From Corynebacterium maris DSM 45190 (GTDB lineage: Bacteria; Actinomycetota; Actinomycetes; Mycobacteriales; Mycobacteriaceae), in the NCBI RefSeq assembly GCF_000442645.1, contig NC_021915.1, positions 2,604,001 through 2,668,000 on the forward strand: a stretch of 64,000 nucleotides of DNA, in the 5' to 3' direction. Below, piece by piece: positions 25,515-34,383 of the stretch. The first letter of the stretch is position 1; each line of letters opens with the position of its first letter. Under the pieces are notes generated by a model. That model had not been told where the DNA came from and did no database searches. It saw only the letters and a list, made by a program, of their open reading frames with translations. The position numbers were made by a program, and so were the translations under genes.

Positions 25515-25738
25515 GTCCCCAGCTTATCGACGCTACGGCCACTCCCGCTCGTCGACACGGCCACCCGATGCCTCACAGCAAACTCACAACTATACCACAA
25601 GCAACACCAGAAACACATACAACTTTGACTACTTGCTTCCCAAGAATCACGAATCTCGGATAGACTGCCTATCGTTTGGACTACCAGCGCTCACCACTCG
25701 GGGCGTTGATCAATATTTATTTTTAGGGAGTTTCCACA
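25515..25738. other. AT-rich divergent promoter spacer between glf and the amidase gene
   Basis: A 224-nt spacer that is clearly AT-richer than its surroundings separates the divergent glf and amidase starts. Candidate plus-strand hexamers include TAGACT at about 25670 and TATTTATT-like sequence at about 25715. I cannot single out one start site. Confidence 0.4.
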
Positions 25739-27856
25739 GTGCAGCAACGACGCCGCCTTAATGCGAGCGCTCACACCGCGCCAGCATGGCTGATGCCTGC
25801 GTTGGCGACACTCCTCGTCGTCGCCCTCGTCATCGCCGCCGTCTTCGGCGGCAACACCGTCCTTCAGACCCAGTCCGACGGGTCGGACCCGATCACCGCG
25901 GACGAAACCGCCGTCTCGCTCTCCAGCGGCGACAACGTCGTCGTCGACGACGCCGCCATCGCCACCCAAGGCACCGGCGAGGACGCCCGCACCGTCAAAG
26001 AGTTCGCCTCTGACGAACCCTTCTCCATGTTCGCGTTGACCTGGTACGGCGAGGCGGACATCGCCGCCTTCGTCCGCGCCGAGCGCGAGGACGGCTCCTG
26101 GAGCGAGTGGTACCAGACCGATCCGCTCAACATCGTCAGCGAGGACGGCAAGACCGGCACGGAGCTGATCTACGTCGAGCCCACCACGCGCGTGCAGGTC
26201 AACGTCAGCGGCGTCGACCTCGAACTCCCGGGCGACGCCGGAACCGCAGAGGCCCCGGCCCAGGAGGCGCCTGCTGAGCAGGCGCCGGTTCAGGAAGCTC
26301 CGGTTGAGCAGGCTCCCGCCGAGCAGTCTCCGGCGCCGGCCCAGGCTCCCGCTCCGGCCGCCGGGGCGGGCGCGCCCGTGCCCCCGAGCTACGACGACAT
26401 CAAGCCCGTCGCCGACGTCACCGAGGTCGCCCAGGCCGGTTCCCGCTTGAGCGCCTCGGACATCGAGGCCGTGTTCATCGACGGCAAGATCGCCGACGAC
26501 GGCATCACCCAGGTCGTCGACGGTTCCAACACCAACGGCATGCCGGAGGTCATCTCCCGTGCCGGTTGGCGCGCAAACGAGTCCATCCGCTGTGGCTCGC
26601 CGAGCTACTCCGACCCGGTCAGCGCCGTGACGGTGCACCACACCGCCGGCTCCAACAACTACTCGGAGAACCAGTCGCCCGGCATCGTGCGCGGCATCTA
26701 CCAGTACCACGCGAGCAACCTCGGCTGGTGCGACGTCGGTTACGGCGCGCTCGTCGACAAGTACGGCAACATCTACGAAGGCCGCGCCGGCGGACTGGAC
26801 AAGGCCGTCCAGGGCGCGCATGTCGGCGGCTTCAACCAGAACACCTGGGGCGTGTCCCTGATGGGCAACTACCAAAACGCCCAGCCGACGCAGGCCGCCC
26901 TCGAGGCCATCGGCGAGCTCGCCGGCTGGAAGGCCGCGGTCCACGGCTTCGACCCGAAGGGCACCGACGAGCACTACGCCGAGTTCTCCTTCTCCGGGTC
27001 CCGCTACGCGCAGGGCCAGGGCGACACTTTCCCGAACATCAACGCCCACCGGGACTTCCACTACAACGAGTGCCCGGGCCAGTACCTCTACGCCGAGCTG
27101 GACACCATCCGCGACATCGCGTCGCAGCGCTACAACGCCATCGGCGGCGGCCTGGCCGGCTCCGACACGAACTCGTCGACGAGCTCGACGAGCCCGACCA
27201 CGTCCTCGACAGTCAACAAGGCCGCCGACACCAACGACGCCGCCCAGGAACCGGCCACCGGCAGCGACGACGGCTCCTCGCAGGCCGCCGGCCCCGCCTT
27301 CGGCACCATCACCCACCTCGTCGAGTCGCTGACCTCCGGCGACGAGGAAGCACTCGCCACGGCGGGCGCCTCCGTCGTCCTGCTCGTGCTCACCGCACTC
27401 CTCGACGGCGGCGCCCTCGAGGGCCAAGCCTCCGAGAACGTCGCCGCCGGCTTCACCCGCGGCGCCGGGGTCACCGACCTGCCGAATCTCGGCGGGGAGC
27501 AGCTGTCGATCGCCGGCGGCTCCGACGTCGAGCGCAAGTGGAACGAGGTCTATCAGCTCTACGGCGGTGTGCTCGGCCAGCCCAACGGCGGAGTCACCGG
27601 CGCCGCCGACACCGGCCTGGAGGTCGCACTCTTCGACCGTGGCCTGATCATCGACTCCGACGCCGTCGGCGCCCGCGCCCTGTGGGGCGGCATCGCCGAC
27701 GCCTGGGCCGCCCAGGGCCTCGACGCCGGCCCGCTCGGCCTGCCGCTGAACGAGGAGTACGCCACCGGCGAGGGCGATCAGGTCCGCGTCGACTTCGAGG
27801 GCGGCTCCATCACCTACGACCCGGCGACCCAGACCACCGACGTCCAGACCGCTTAG
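25739..27856 (+). CDS. Secreted N-acetylmuramoyl-L-alanine amidase (PGRP type) with LGFP-like tail
   Basis: A 705-residue exported protein. The signal/anchor is at about 18-42. A beta-rich domain (about 60-160) is followed by an Ala/Pro/Glu/Gln repeat linker (about 165-215), then a type-2 amidase/PGRP domain (about 265-460). The zinc ligands appear as VHHTAG, NAHRDF and NECPGQ. A second low-complexity linker, a hydrophobic stretch near 535-555 and a degenerate LGFP-like module (about 590-695) end the protein. It should cleave the amide bond between muramic acid and the stem peptide; it matches Rv3811 next to glf. GTG start with GGGAG 8 nt upstream. Its stop overlaps the convergent glpK stop. 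Confidence 0.9.
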   Translation: MQQRRRLNASAHTAPAWLMPALATLLVVALVIAAVFGGNTVLQTQSDGSDPITADETAVSLSSGDNVVVDDAAIATQGTGEDARTVKEFASDEPFSMFALTWYGEADIAAFVRAEREDGSWSEWYQTDPLNIVSEDGKTGTELIYVEPTTRVQVNVSGVDLELPGDAGTAEAPAQEAPAEQAPVQEAPVEQAPAEQSPAPAQAPAPAAGAGAPVPPSYDDIKPVADVTEVAQAGSRLSASDIEAVFIDGKIADDGITQVVDGSNTNGMPEVISRAGWRANESIRCGSPSYSDPVSAVTVHHTAGSNNYSENQSPGIVRGIYQYHASNLGWCDVGYGALVDKYGNIYEGRAGGLDKAVQGAHVGGFNQNTWGVSLMGNYQNAQPTQAALEAIGELAGWKAAVHGFDPKGTDEHYAEFSFSGSRYAQGQGDTFPNINAHRDFHYNECPGQYLYAELDTIRDIASQRYNAIGGGLAGSDTNSSTSSTSPTTSSTVNKAADTNDAAQEPATGSDDGSSQAAGPAFGTITHLVESLTSGDEEALATAGASVVLLVLTALLDGGALEGQASENVAAGFTRGAGVTDLPNLGGEQLSIAGGSDVERKWNEVYQLYGGVLGQPNGGVTGAADTGLEVALFDRGLIIDSDAVGARALWGGIADAWAAQGLDAGPLGLPLNEEYATGEGDQVRVDFEGGSITYDPATQTTDVQTA

Positions 27857-29379
27857 TCGGCCAGACCGTAGGACTTCTCGACGGCGGTGTTCCAGCCGTC
27901 GACAAGCTTCCTGCGGTCCTTGTCTCCCATGGTCGGCGACCAGGACCTCTCGACGCCGACGAGCCCCGCGATCTCCTCCAGACTGGAGAAGATCCCCTCC
28001 CCCAGCCCCGCCGCATACGCCGCGCCCAGCGCGGTCGTCTCAATGTTGGCGGGGCGTTGCACGTCCATCCCCAGCACGTCCGCCTGCAGCTGCATGAGCA
28101 GGTCGTTGGCCACCATGCCGCCGTCGACGCGCAGCCGCTCCGGCGCCACCCCGGAATCGGCGGACATCGCCTCGGTGACTTCCAACGTCTGCAGGCACGT
28201 GGCCTCCAGCGCCGCCCGGGCGAGGTGGCGCCGGTCGACATACCGGGTCAGCCCGACGATGACGCCGCGGGCGTCGGCACGCCAGCGTGGCGCGAACAAC
28301 CCCGAAAACGCCGGCACGATGTACACCCCAGCGCTGTCGTCGACCTGCGCGGCCAGCGTCTCGGACTCGGCGGCGTCGCGCACGATGCCCAGCTGATCGC
28401 GCAGCCACTGAATCAACGAGCCGCCGACGGCCACGGAACCCTCCAGCGCGTACACCGGCGCCTGCCCCGCCACCTGCCACGCCACCGTGGTCAACAGCCC
28501 ATGCCGCGAGATATGCGGAGTGGGCCCGGTGTTAAGCAGCATGAACAGCCCCGTGCCGTAGGTGTTTTTGGCGTCGCCCTCCGCAAAACAGGCCTGGCCG
28601 AACAGCGCCGCCTGCTGATCTCCGAGCACGCCCGTGATCGGCACTCCGGGCAGGATGCCGCGGCTGCGCGCCCGGCCGAACTCCCCGATCGACGGCCGGA
28701 TCTCCGGCAACATCGCCGGCGGCACCCCGACCTCCTCGCACAGCTGCGGATCCCACTGCAGGGTGCGCAGATCCATCAGCAACGTGCGCGAGGCGTTGGT
28801 GACGTCCGTGACGTGCAGGGCCGGGCGCCCCGCATCGCCCGCCGCTCCGCCCGTGAGGTTCCACAACAGCCACGTGTCCATCGTCCCCGCCAACAGCTCG
28901 CCGGCTTCCGCGCGCTGCCGGGCACCGTCCACGTGATCTAAAATCCACGCGATCTTCGGGCCCGCCGGGTAGGAGTTCGCCAGCAGGCCCGTGCGCTCCA
29001 GCCAGCGTCTCGGATCGTCCCCGGCGACGTCCGCTGTGCGGGTGTCCTGCCAGACGATGGCGTTGTGAATGGGCCGGCCCGTGCGTTTGTCCCACACCAC
29101 GGCCGTCTCCCGCTGGTTGGTCAGCCCGATCGCACCGACGTCCTGGGGTGCGGCGTCGATCTCCACCATCGCGGCGGAGACCGCACGCCGCACGTTGTCC
29201 CAGATCTCCAGGGCGTCGTGCTCCACCCAGCCTTGGCGGGGGAAGATCTGCTCGTGTTCGAATTGGGCGGAACCCAGCACCTGCCCGGCGGCATCGAGGA
29301 TGAGACAACGGCTGGAGGTGGTCCCCTGATCGATCGTGGCGATCAACGGGGTGTGATGAACGGCGACCATATCGCTCAT
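27853..29379 (-). CDS. glpK: Glycerol kinase
   Basis: A 508-residue FGGY-family kinase of standard length. The N-terminal phosphate-binding loop DQGTTSSR (about 17-24), the conserved LTNQRETAVVWDKRTGRPIHNAIVWQ-type substrate segment (about 80-105), the GDQQAALFGQ block (about 250) and the adenosine-binding GGM/AND region (about 405-415) are all present. It phosphorylates glycerol to glycerol 3-phosphate. It is monocistronic and convergent with the amidase gene. A second ATG lies at codon 4, and no strong ribosome-binding site distinguishes the two. Confidence 0.96.
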   Translation of the reverse strand: MSDMVAVHHTPLIATIDQGTTSSRCLILDAAGQVLGSAQFEHEQIFPRQGWVEHDALEIWDNVRRAVSAAMVEIDAAPQDVGAIGLTNQRETAVVWDKRTGRPIHNAIVWQDTRTADVAGDDPRRWLERTGLLANSYPAGPKIAWILDHVDGARQRAEAGELLAGTMDTWLLWNLTGGAAGDAGRPALHVTDVTNASRTLLMDLRTLQWDPQLCEEVGVPPAMLPEIRPSIGEFGRARSRGILPGVPITGVLGDQQAALFGQACFAEGDAKNTYGTGLFMLLNTGPTPHISRHGLLTTVAWQVAGQAPVYALEGSVAVGGSLIQWLRDQLGIVRDAAESETLAAQVDDSAGVYIVPAFSGLFAPRWRADARGVIVGLTRYVDRRHLARAALEATCLQTLEVTEAMSADSGVAPERLRVDGGMVANDLLMQLQADVLGMDVQRPANIETTALGAAYAAGLGEGIFSSLEEIAGLVGVERSWSPTMGDKDRRKLVDGWNTAVEKSYGLAD

Positions 29380-29473
29380 TGTGCCCGATCGCGGCGGGGC
29401 CCACGTCTTCCATGGGGTCGGTTACCGGCAGTTACAGATACACCACGCTAATGGACACGACCGGCAGGAGTGT

Positions 29474-29781
29474 GGGGTGGCGTTTCGGTCCTTGCAGGAA
29501 AGCATCGATACGTCTTCCTCCGGTGGAAAGCTGGTCTTCCACATCTTCGCCTCATTGGCGGAGTTCGAACGTGACCTCGTCCGGGAACGGACCAGCGCCG
29601 GGCTGAAGGCCGCCCGAGCGAGGGGCCGGGTCGGAGGTCGGCCACCGATGCTCAGCGGGGACAAGCTGCGCACTGCCCGGAAGCTGTTGAGCAAAAAGAC
29701 ATGACCGTCGTCCAAATCGGCGAAGTCTTCGGAGTTAGCCAAGCGACGGTCTACCGGGCATTGTGCAAAGAGACTGGAACA
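29474..29781 (+). pseudogene. Truncated, frameshifted serine recombinase (resolvase) remnant
   Basis: The frame encodes the C-terminal part of a Tn3-type resolvase/invertase: the end of the catalytic domain and long E-helix (FHIFASLAEFERDLVRERT) and the GRVGGRPP hinge. It then hits TGA at 29702-29704. The missing Hin-type helix-turn-helix (MTVVQIGEVFGVSQATVYRAL) continues at once in another frame from 29701. A one-base deletion in the AAAAAG-AC run would explain this. The catalytic N-terminus with the active Ser is absent. It is a dead relic of a mobile element between glpK and the next operon; no terminal repeats are visible. Confidence 0.85.
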
Positions 29782-29921
29782 CTACCCGCACGGCAGAAGA
29801 AACCCACAAGTCCACATAACCGGGCACTGCGACAGGTCGGCTCTCGGAATCTGCGCCAGGGACTTCTGCCATGTGTGCCAACGCCTTCTGGCCCTGACAC
29901 GTCCACAAAGGATCCCCCGCC

Positions 29922-30233
29922 CTATTGCCCCGCGATCTCTCGGAGCGCGGCCACGTGCCCGTCGTATGCAGCCTTGCCTTTCTGCGTGAGCTGCACCCAG
30001 ACGACGTCGCGGTCACGGCTGAGCCCGTACTCGCGGTTGCGGTGCACGTACCCGGCTGACTCGAGGTGGCTCAGCTGCTTGGACAGCGTCGCGTCGGAAA
30101 CCCCCACGTGATCGCGCAAGGTCGCGAATTTCATTTCGCGGTGCACCTCGCCTTGTGTGGCGCCGGCGGCGTTGAGCGTGGCGCAGATGCGTAGCCGGTT
30201 GATCGGGTGGATGACGGGGTCGAGTTCACTCAT
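29922..30233 (-). CDS. Winged-helix transcriptional regulator
   Basis: A 103-residue MarR/ArsR-like winged-helix protein of the small HTH_34 type. A recognition helix region (HVGVSDATLSKQLSHLESAGYV) is followed by a wing with alternating charged residues. No effector domain is present. The ATG at 30233 overlaps the stop of the upstream membrane-protein gene (ATGA), so it is the last cistron of a three-gene operon. It probably regulates this operon. An upstream extension of 28 codons in the same frame lies inside the preceding gene and is rejected. Confidence 0.85.
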   Translation of the reverse strand: MSELDPVIHPINRLRICATLNAAGATQGEVHREMKFATLRDHVGVSDATLSKQLSHLESAGYVHRNREYGLSRDRDVVWVQLTQKGKAAYDGHVAALREIAGQ

Positions 30234-30667
30234 CGGAAATACACGTCCTGATATTTCATGGCCACCCGCCAGGTCAACGGGGCGACGACGAGGCCCGCGG
30301 GCACGGCCAACCACCACAGCGGCGGCAGCACGTTGGCGACGGAAATCGCCAACACGGGGAAGAACGCGGACCAGCGGCTGCGTTCACGACTCGTAGAGGT
30401 GTCCACCGGTTGCCGGGCGGAGTCGCGCACTCCGGGCCTGCAAAAGATCCAGACGATGTAGTAGACGACGATCGCGGCCATGACGCCCAGCATCCACGGG
30501 AGGAGATTCATGATCGTGACGGTGACGCCTAGGCCGACGAGGACCGCGAACACCGCCGCAAAACCAGTTTTTCCAGGTGCTTTCGCCCGGACCTCTGCAT
30601 CGGCGACCACGTCAAGGGCGGCGTGCGCTTCTGTGCTCTGCAGGGAGAAGTCATGTGGTGTGTTCAT
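30230..30667 (-). CDS. Membrane protein, paralogue of the adjacent gene
   Basis: A 145-residue membrane protein with four hydrophobic segments in two pairs (about 35-80 and 100-135). They are separated by a cytoplasmic loop containing VRDSARQP. The N-terminus STEAHAALDVVADAE and that loop match SKEARAALEAVAEVE and VRESVRQP in the next gene, so the two are tandem paralogues. Start ATG 30667 overlaps the upstream stop by 4 nt. Function unknown; the linked winged-helix regulator suggests a stress- or drug-related membrane module. Confidence 0.75.
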   Translation of the reverse strand: MNTPHDFSLQSTEAHAALDVVADAEVRAKAPGKTGFAAVFAVLVGLGVTVTIMNLLPWMLGVMAAIVVYYIVWIFCRPGVRDSARQPVDTSTSRERSRWSAFFPVLAISVANVLPPLWWLAVPAGLVVAPLTWRVAMKYQDVYFR

Positions 30668-31107
30668 CGGCGGCGGTCCTTTTCCACCAGCACCCACCCG
30701 GCCGCTGCACCGAGCAGCCCGACCACCAGAGCCGACGGCCAGGACGGCTCACCGAAGACCTTCAGCAGACTCGGGAAGGGAATCAGAATGAGAAACAGGA
30801 GAATCGGCCAGTGCGTCCGCCAGGACCAGGCTTCCTGCACCCCGACCGGCTGCCGGACGGACTCGCGGACGGAGCGGCCGCGCACAGCGAACCACGCCGC
30901 TGCAGCCGCGACCAGGATGACTAATGAGAATACGGTCCAGAAAACAGTGTTGAGCGTAAGAGCGAATAAACTGGCACCGTAGGAAAGCGCCACGAGGGCC
31001 CCTGGCCACCAGGGCCGTGGTCGGGCGTCGCCCTCCACCTCTGCCACCGCTTCAAGGGCGGCCCGGGCTTCTTTGCTGTCCATGGTGTTCAACCTATTGC
31101 TTTCCAT
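30664..31107 (-). CDS. Membrane protein, first gene of the regulator operon
   Basis: A 147-residue protein with four hydrophobic segments and the same N-terminal and loop motifs as the following gene. The ATG at 31107 makes its N-terminus exactly collinear with the paralogue (ten residues before the shared Ser). TTG 31119 and ATG 31083 are alternatives. No clear ribosome-binding site is visible; a TAGACA(T) hexamer near 31145 may be its -10. Function unknown. Confidence 0.75.
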   Translation of the reverse strand: MESNRLNTMDSKEARAALEAVAEVEGDARPRPWWPGALVALSYGASLFALTLNTVFWTVFSLVILVAAAAAWFAVRGRSVRESVRQPVGVQEAWSWRTHWPILLFLILIPFPSLLKVFGEPSWPSALVVGLLGAAAGWVLVEKDRRR

Positions 31108-31212
31108 GGTGGAAATCAATGGTTAAAACAGAGATGATGTCCATGTCTAAACGCATCTCACGAGGTCACCAAGGGCGAACCCACGAGGCGTCCCGACCCC
31201 TAAAGAAGAACC

Positions 31213-32049
31213 CTAGAACCAGCGCTCGAGCACGTCGGCCACGCCGCCGTCGTCGTTGGCGGCGGTGATCTCGTCGGCGGCGTCCTTCACGGAAGGGTTG
31301 GCGTTGGCCATAGCCACGCCGTGGCCGACCCACTTGAGCATCTCGATGTCGTTGGGCATGTCGCCGAAGGCGATGGTGTCCTGCTGATCCACGTCGTGCA
31401 TCCGTGCCAGAGTCGCCACTCCGAGTGCCTTGGTCACGCCGGGGGCGGCGACCTCGAGGAGGCCTTCGTTCATCGAATACGTGATGTAGGCCTGCTCCGG
31501 ATCGACGTGCGGGATGATCGCGTCGTACATCTCGGCGGCGGTCAGCCGGCTGTTGCGCAGGATCATTTTCACCGACGGACGAGAAATCACCTCGTCGCGC
31601 TCGGCCATGCCGAAGCCCTGCTCCTCCCAGGTGTGCATGTAACCGGGGCCGATCACGAAGAGGTCCTCGGCCAGGTCTTTCGACGACACGCCGACCCGTT
31701 CAGCGGCCACGGCGACGCCGCCTTCAGAGGCGAGTGCCCGCTCTGCGACGCTGAGCACGTGCTCCATCGTGTCGGAGGCCAGCACGTGGGAGTCGAGGAC
31801 GCGGTCGGCGGCGGAGTCATAGAGCACCGCGCCGTTGGAGGTCACGCAGACGGGGCGGATCGGCAGCTGCTCCAGGACGGGGTAGATCCAGCGGTGCGGA
31901 CGACCGGTGGCCAGCGCGACTTCGCAGCCGGCGGCGGTGGCGCGGCCGATGACTTCACGCAGCCGCGGAATCACCCGGTCGGCTGAATTGAGCAGCGTGC
32001 CGTCAATGTCACTCGCCACCAGCTTCGGCGCCGGCCTGGTCATCTCCAC
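31213..32049 (-). CDS. Cof-type HAD-superfamily phosphatase
   Basis: A 278-residue HAD hydrolase of subfamily IIB. Motif I is DIDGTLLNS (about 14-22), motif II a Thr/Ser in the ATGRPH segment (about 46-51), and motif III/IV the Lys of VTKALGV and FGDMPNDIEML near 222-244. The Cof-type cap domain lies between. It probably dephosphorylates a sugar or nucleotide phosphate. GTG at 32049 with AAGGGG 7 nt upstream is preferred over ATG 32043. It follows plsC by 18 nt, in the serS-plsC-HAD gene string. Confidence 0.88.
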   Translation of the reverse strand: MEMTRPAPKLVASDIDGTLLNSADRVIPRLREVIGRATAAGCEVALATGRPHRWIYPVLEQLPIRPVCVTSNGAVLYDSAADRVLDSHVLASDTMEHVLSVAERALASEGGVAVAAERVGVSSKDLAEDLFVIGPGYMHTWEEQGFGMAERDEVISRPSVKMILRNSRLTAAEMYDAIIPHVDPEQAYITYSMNEGLLEVAAPGVTKALGVATLARMHDVDQQDTIAFGDMPNDIEMLKWVGHGVAMANANPSVKDAADEITAANDDGGVADVLERWF

Positions 32050-32067
32050 AGTGTCAACCCCTTGTTT

Positions 32068-33018
32068 TTAGCGTCTAAGCAGCGACTTTAGTCGACGCAG
32101 CAGTCCTGGGCCATTGCCCAGCGCGCGATCGGCTTTCCGGTCGATGCGGCGGGCAGTGGATTTTCCACGCTTGGCGGTTTTCGCCTCCCGCTTCGCGTCG
32201 CGCTCCGCCCGGTAGGCGGCTTCGATGCGGTCGGCGTCAGCCAGGCTCGGCGCGGCCCCACCCAGGGAGGCCGGTCGCCAGGCCAGCCCTTCCGGGAAGG
32301 GACCGTATTCAGTCTCGTAGTCGGTACGGACCTGGGTGAGCAGCTCTTGCATCGCGGCTTTCAGCCGGGCGGTGGCCTCTTCCGGGGTCCCCGAGGAATC
32401 GACGGGCGCGCCGACCCGGATAAACACCGGGACGTGAGAACGGCCGAGGTTTTTGTCCAGCCCCTTGGTCCAGATGCGCTGCCCACCCCAGGTGACCATG
32501 GGGACCAGCGGAGCGTCGGCGGCCGCAGCGATGCGCACCGCACCCGTCTTAAAGTCCTTGAGCTCGAAGCTGCGGGAGATGGTGGCCTCGGGGAAGATGC
32601 CGACGATCTGACCGGACTGGATCCGGTTCACGGCCTCGTCGATGGAGGTGCCGCCCCGCTTACGGTCGACGCTGATGTGATCCATGGAGCGCATGAACGT
32701 TCCGACCACCGGGGCGTCGAACACTTCTTTCTTGGCCATGAAGCGCACCAGTCGGCGGCCCCGGACGTGGCCGGGGATTTCACCGAGGATGAAGTCGTAG
32801 TAGTTCGTGTGGTTCATCGCCAGCAGGGCCCCGCCCTCTAAGGGCAGGTTCTTCGCGCCGAAGCAGGTGACCTTGACGCCCTGGGCACGCAGGATGGCCT
32901 TGAGCGCGCGGATGATGAAGCCATTGTAGAAGCGCTCCTTGGCCTCGACCGGATGGTCGGGCACCTCCGGCAGATCGGCGGGTACGCGAAATTGCCCGCC
33001 GGCGATCTTGAACTCCAT
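32068..33018 (-). CDS. plsC: 1-acyl-sn-glycerol-3-phosphate acyltransferase family protein
   Basis: A 316-residue PlsC-type acyltransferase. The catalytic HX4D is NHTNYYD near residues 70-76; the glycerol-phosphate-binding block FPEATISRS lies near 143-151. A basic C-terminal tail (about 270-316) suggests membrane association. It acylates lysophosphatidic acid or a related lysolipid at the inner membrane face. It starts 6 nt after serS and is presumably co-transcribed with it. Confidence 0.88.
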   Translation of the reverse strand: MEFKIAGGQFRVPADLPEVPDHPVEAKERFYNGFIIRALKAILRAQGVKVTCFGAKNLPLEGGALLAMNHTNYYDFILGEIPGHVRGRRLVRFMAKKEVFDAPVVGTFMRSMDHISVDRKRGGTSIDEAVNRIQSGQIVGIFPEATISRSFELKDFKTGAVRIAAAADAPLVPMVTWGGQRIWTKGLDKNLGRSHVPVFIRVGAPVDSSGTPEEATARLKAAMQELLTQVRTDYETEYGPFPEGLAWRPASLGGAAPSLADADRIEAAYRAERDAKREAKTAKRGKSTARRIDRKADRALGNGPGLLRRLKSLLRR

Positions 33019-33024
33019 CTACCG

Positions 33025-34284
33025 TTACTTCCCCGGCTCGATGACGTCCTTGCCCACGAACGGGCGCAGCGCCTCCGGGACGACGACGGAGCCGTCGGCC
33101 TGCTGGTGGTTTTCCAGGATTGCGACGAGCCAGCGGGTGGTGGCCAGCGTGCCGTTGAGGGTGGCGACGGTCTGGGTCTTGCCGTCCGCGTCGCGGTAGC
33201 GGGTGTTGAGGCGGCGGCCCTGGAAAGTGGTGCAGTTCGAGGTGGAGGTCAGCTCGCGGTAGGTGCCCTGCGAGGGGATCCAGGCTTCGGTGTCGAACTT
33301 GCGGGCGGCGGAGGCACCCAGGTCGCCGCCAGCGACGTCGATGACGCGGTAGGGGACCTCGATCGCTGCGAGCATCTCCTTTTCCATGTCCAGCAGCTTC
33401 TGGTGCTGCTCTTCGGCCTCGGCCGGGTCGCAGTAAACGAACATCTCTAACTTGTCGAACTGGTGCACGCGCAGGATGCCGCGGGTGTCCTTGCCGTAGG
33501 AGCCGGCTTCGCGACGGAAGCAGGAGGACCAGCCGGTGTACTGCAGCGGCCCGTCGGAAAGGTCGATGATCTCGTCAGAGTGGTAGCCGGCCAGGGCCAC
33601 CTCGGAGGTGCCGACGAGGTACAGGTCGTCGCGCTCCAGGTAGTAGACCTCGTCGGAGTGCTCGCCGAGGAAGCCGGTGCCGGCCATGATCTCCGGGCGG
33701 ACCAGCACGGGCGGGATCATGAGGCTGAAGCCTGCGTCGCGGGCCTTCTGGGCGGCCAGCATCATCATGCCCAGCTGCAGGAAGGCGCCGTCGCCGGTGA
33801 GGTAGTAGAAACGCGCCCCGCCGACCTTGGTGCCGCGCTTCATGTCGATCATGCCCAAGGATTCGCCGAGTTCCAGGTGGTCCTTGACCTCGAAGTCGAA
33901 CTCCCGCTTTTCGCCGATGTGCTCGAGCACGACGAAGTCGTCCTCGCCGCCGGCGGGGGCGCCGGCGACGACGTTGGAGAGCTTGAACTGCAGGTCGTGG
34001 ACCTCGGCTTCGGCTCCCTTCTGACGCTCTTCGGCGTCCTTGACCTTGGCCTTGAGCTCGTTGGAGCCCTCCAGCAGCGCCGGGCGCTCCTCCGGGGAGG
34101 CCTGGCCAATCTTCTTGCCGAAGGCCTTCTGCTCGCCGCGCAGGACATCGGCGGCGGAAATGGCTTCACGGCGACGCTCGTCGGCGGCGAGCAGCTGGTC
34201 GACCAGGGCGGGGTCTTCGCCCCGGTTGACCTGGCTTTCACGGACGACGGCGGGGTTTTCGCGGAGGAATTTGAGGTCAATCAC
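33025..34284 (-). CDS. serS: Seryl-tRNA synthetase
   Basis: A 419-residue class II synthetase. The N-terminal antiparallel coiled coil (about 30-105, with the helix around ADERRREAIS) precedes the catalytic domain. Motif 2 is SCFRREAGSYGKDTRG near 250-265, and motif 3 is NGTLATTRWLVAILENHQ near 372-390; the Ser/TSTSNC loop is present. It charges tRNA-Ser. The open frame continues far upstream, but GTG at 34284 (preceded by GAAGGT) gives the standard N-terminus VIDLKFLRENP. Confidence 0.96.
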   Translation of the reverse strand: MIDLKFLRENPAVVRESQVNRGEDPALVDQLLAADERRREAISAADVLRGEQKAFGKKIGQASPEERPALLEGSNELKAKVKDAEERQKGAEAEVHDLQFKLSNVVAGAPAGGEDDFVVLEHIGEKREFDFEVKDHLELGESLGMIDMKRGTKVGGARFYYLTGDGAFLQLGMMMLAAQKARDAGFSLMIPPVLVRPEIMAGTGFLGEHSDEVYYLERDDLYLVGTSEVALAGYHSDEIIDLSDGPLQYTGWSSCFRREAGSYGKDTRGILRVHQFDKLEMFVYCDPAEAEEQHQKLLDMEKEMLAAIEVPYRVIDVAGGDLGASAARKFDTEAWIPSQGTYRELTSTSNCTTFQGRRLNTRYRDADGKTQTVATLNGTLATTRWLVAILENHQQADGSVVVPEALRPFVGKDVIEPGK

Positions 34285-34350
34285 ACCTTCAGACCTTACC
34301 GCGACTTCCCGCTCACCGCGCCCACGCCCCGCCCCCGCGCGAAGGCCCCC

Positions 34351-34376
34351 ACTGGTCATAACCAGTCCGGTAGGAT
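34351..34376 (+). promoter_or_regulatory. HutC-type operator and leaderless promoter of the GntR gene
   Basis: ACTGGT-CATA-ACCAGT (34351-34366) is an inverted repeat of the kind bound by HutC-subfamily GntR regulators. It lies directly upstream of TAGGAT (34371-34376), a -10 hexamer located 7 nt before the ATG at 34384. This implies a leaderless transcript with the regulator repressing its own promoter; serS diverges 67 nt away and may also be affected. Confidence 0.7.
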
Positions 34377-34383
34377 GGAAACC

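Noticed and set aside
29785..30111. Continuation of the frame after the resolvase relic as a 136-residue protein
   Set aside because: Beyond the helix-turn-helix the residues are unrelated to recombinases and overlap the winged-helix gene in antisense.
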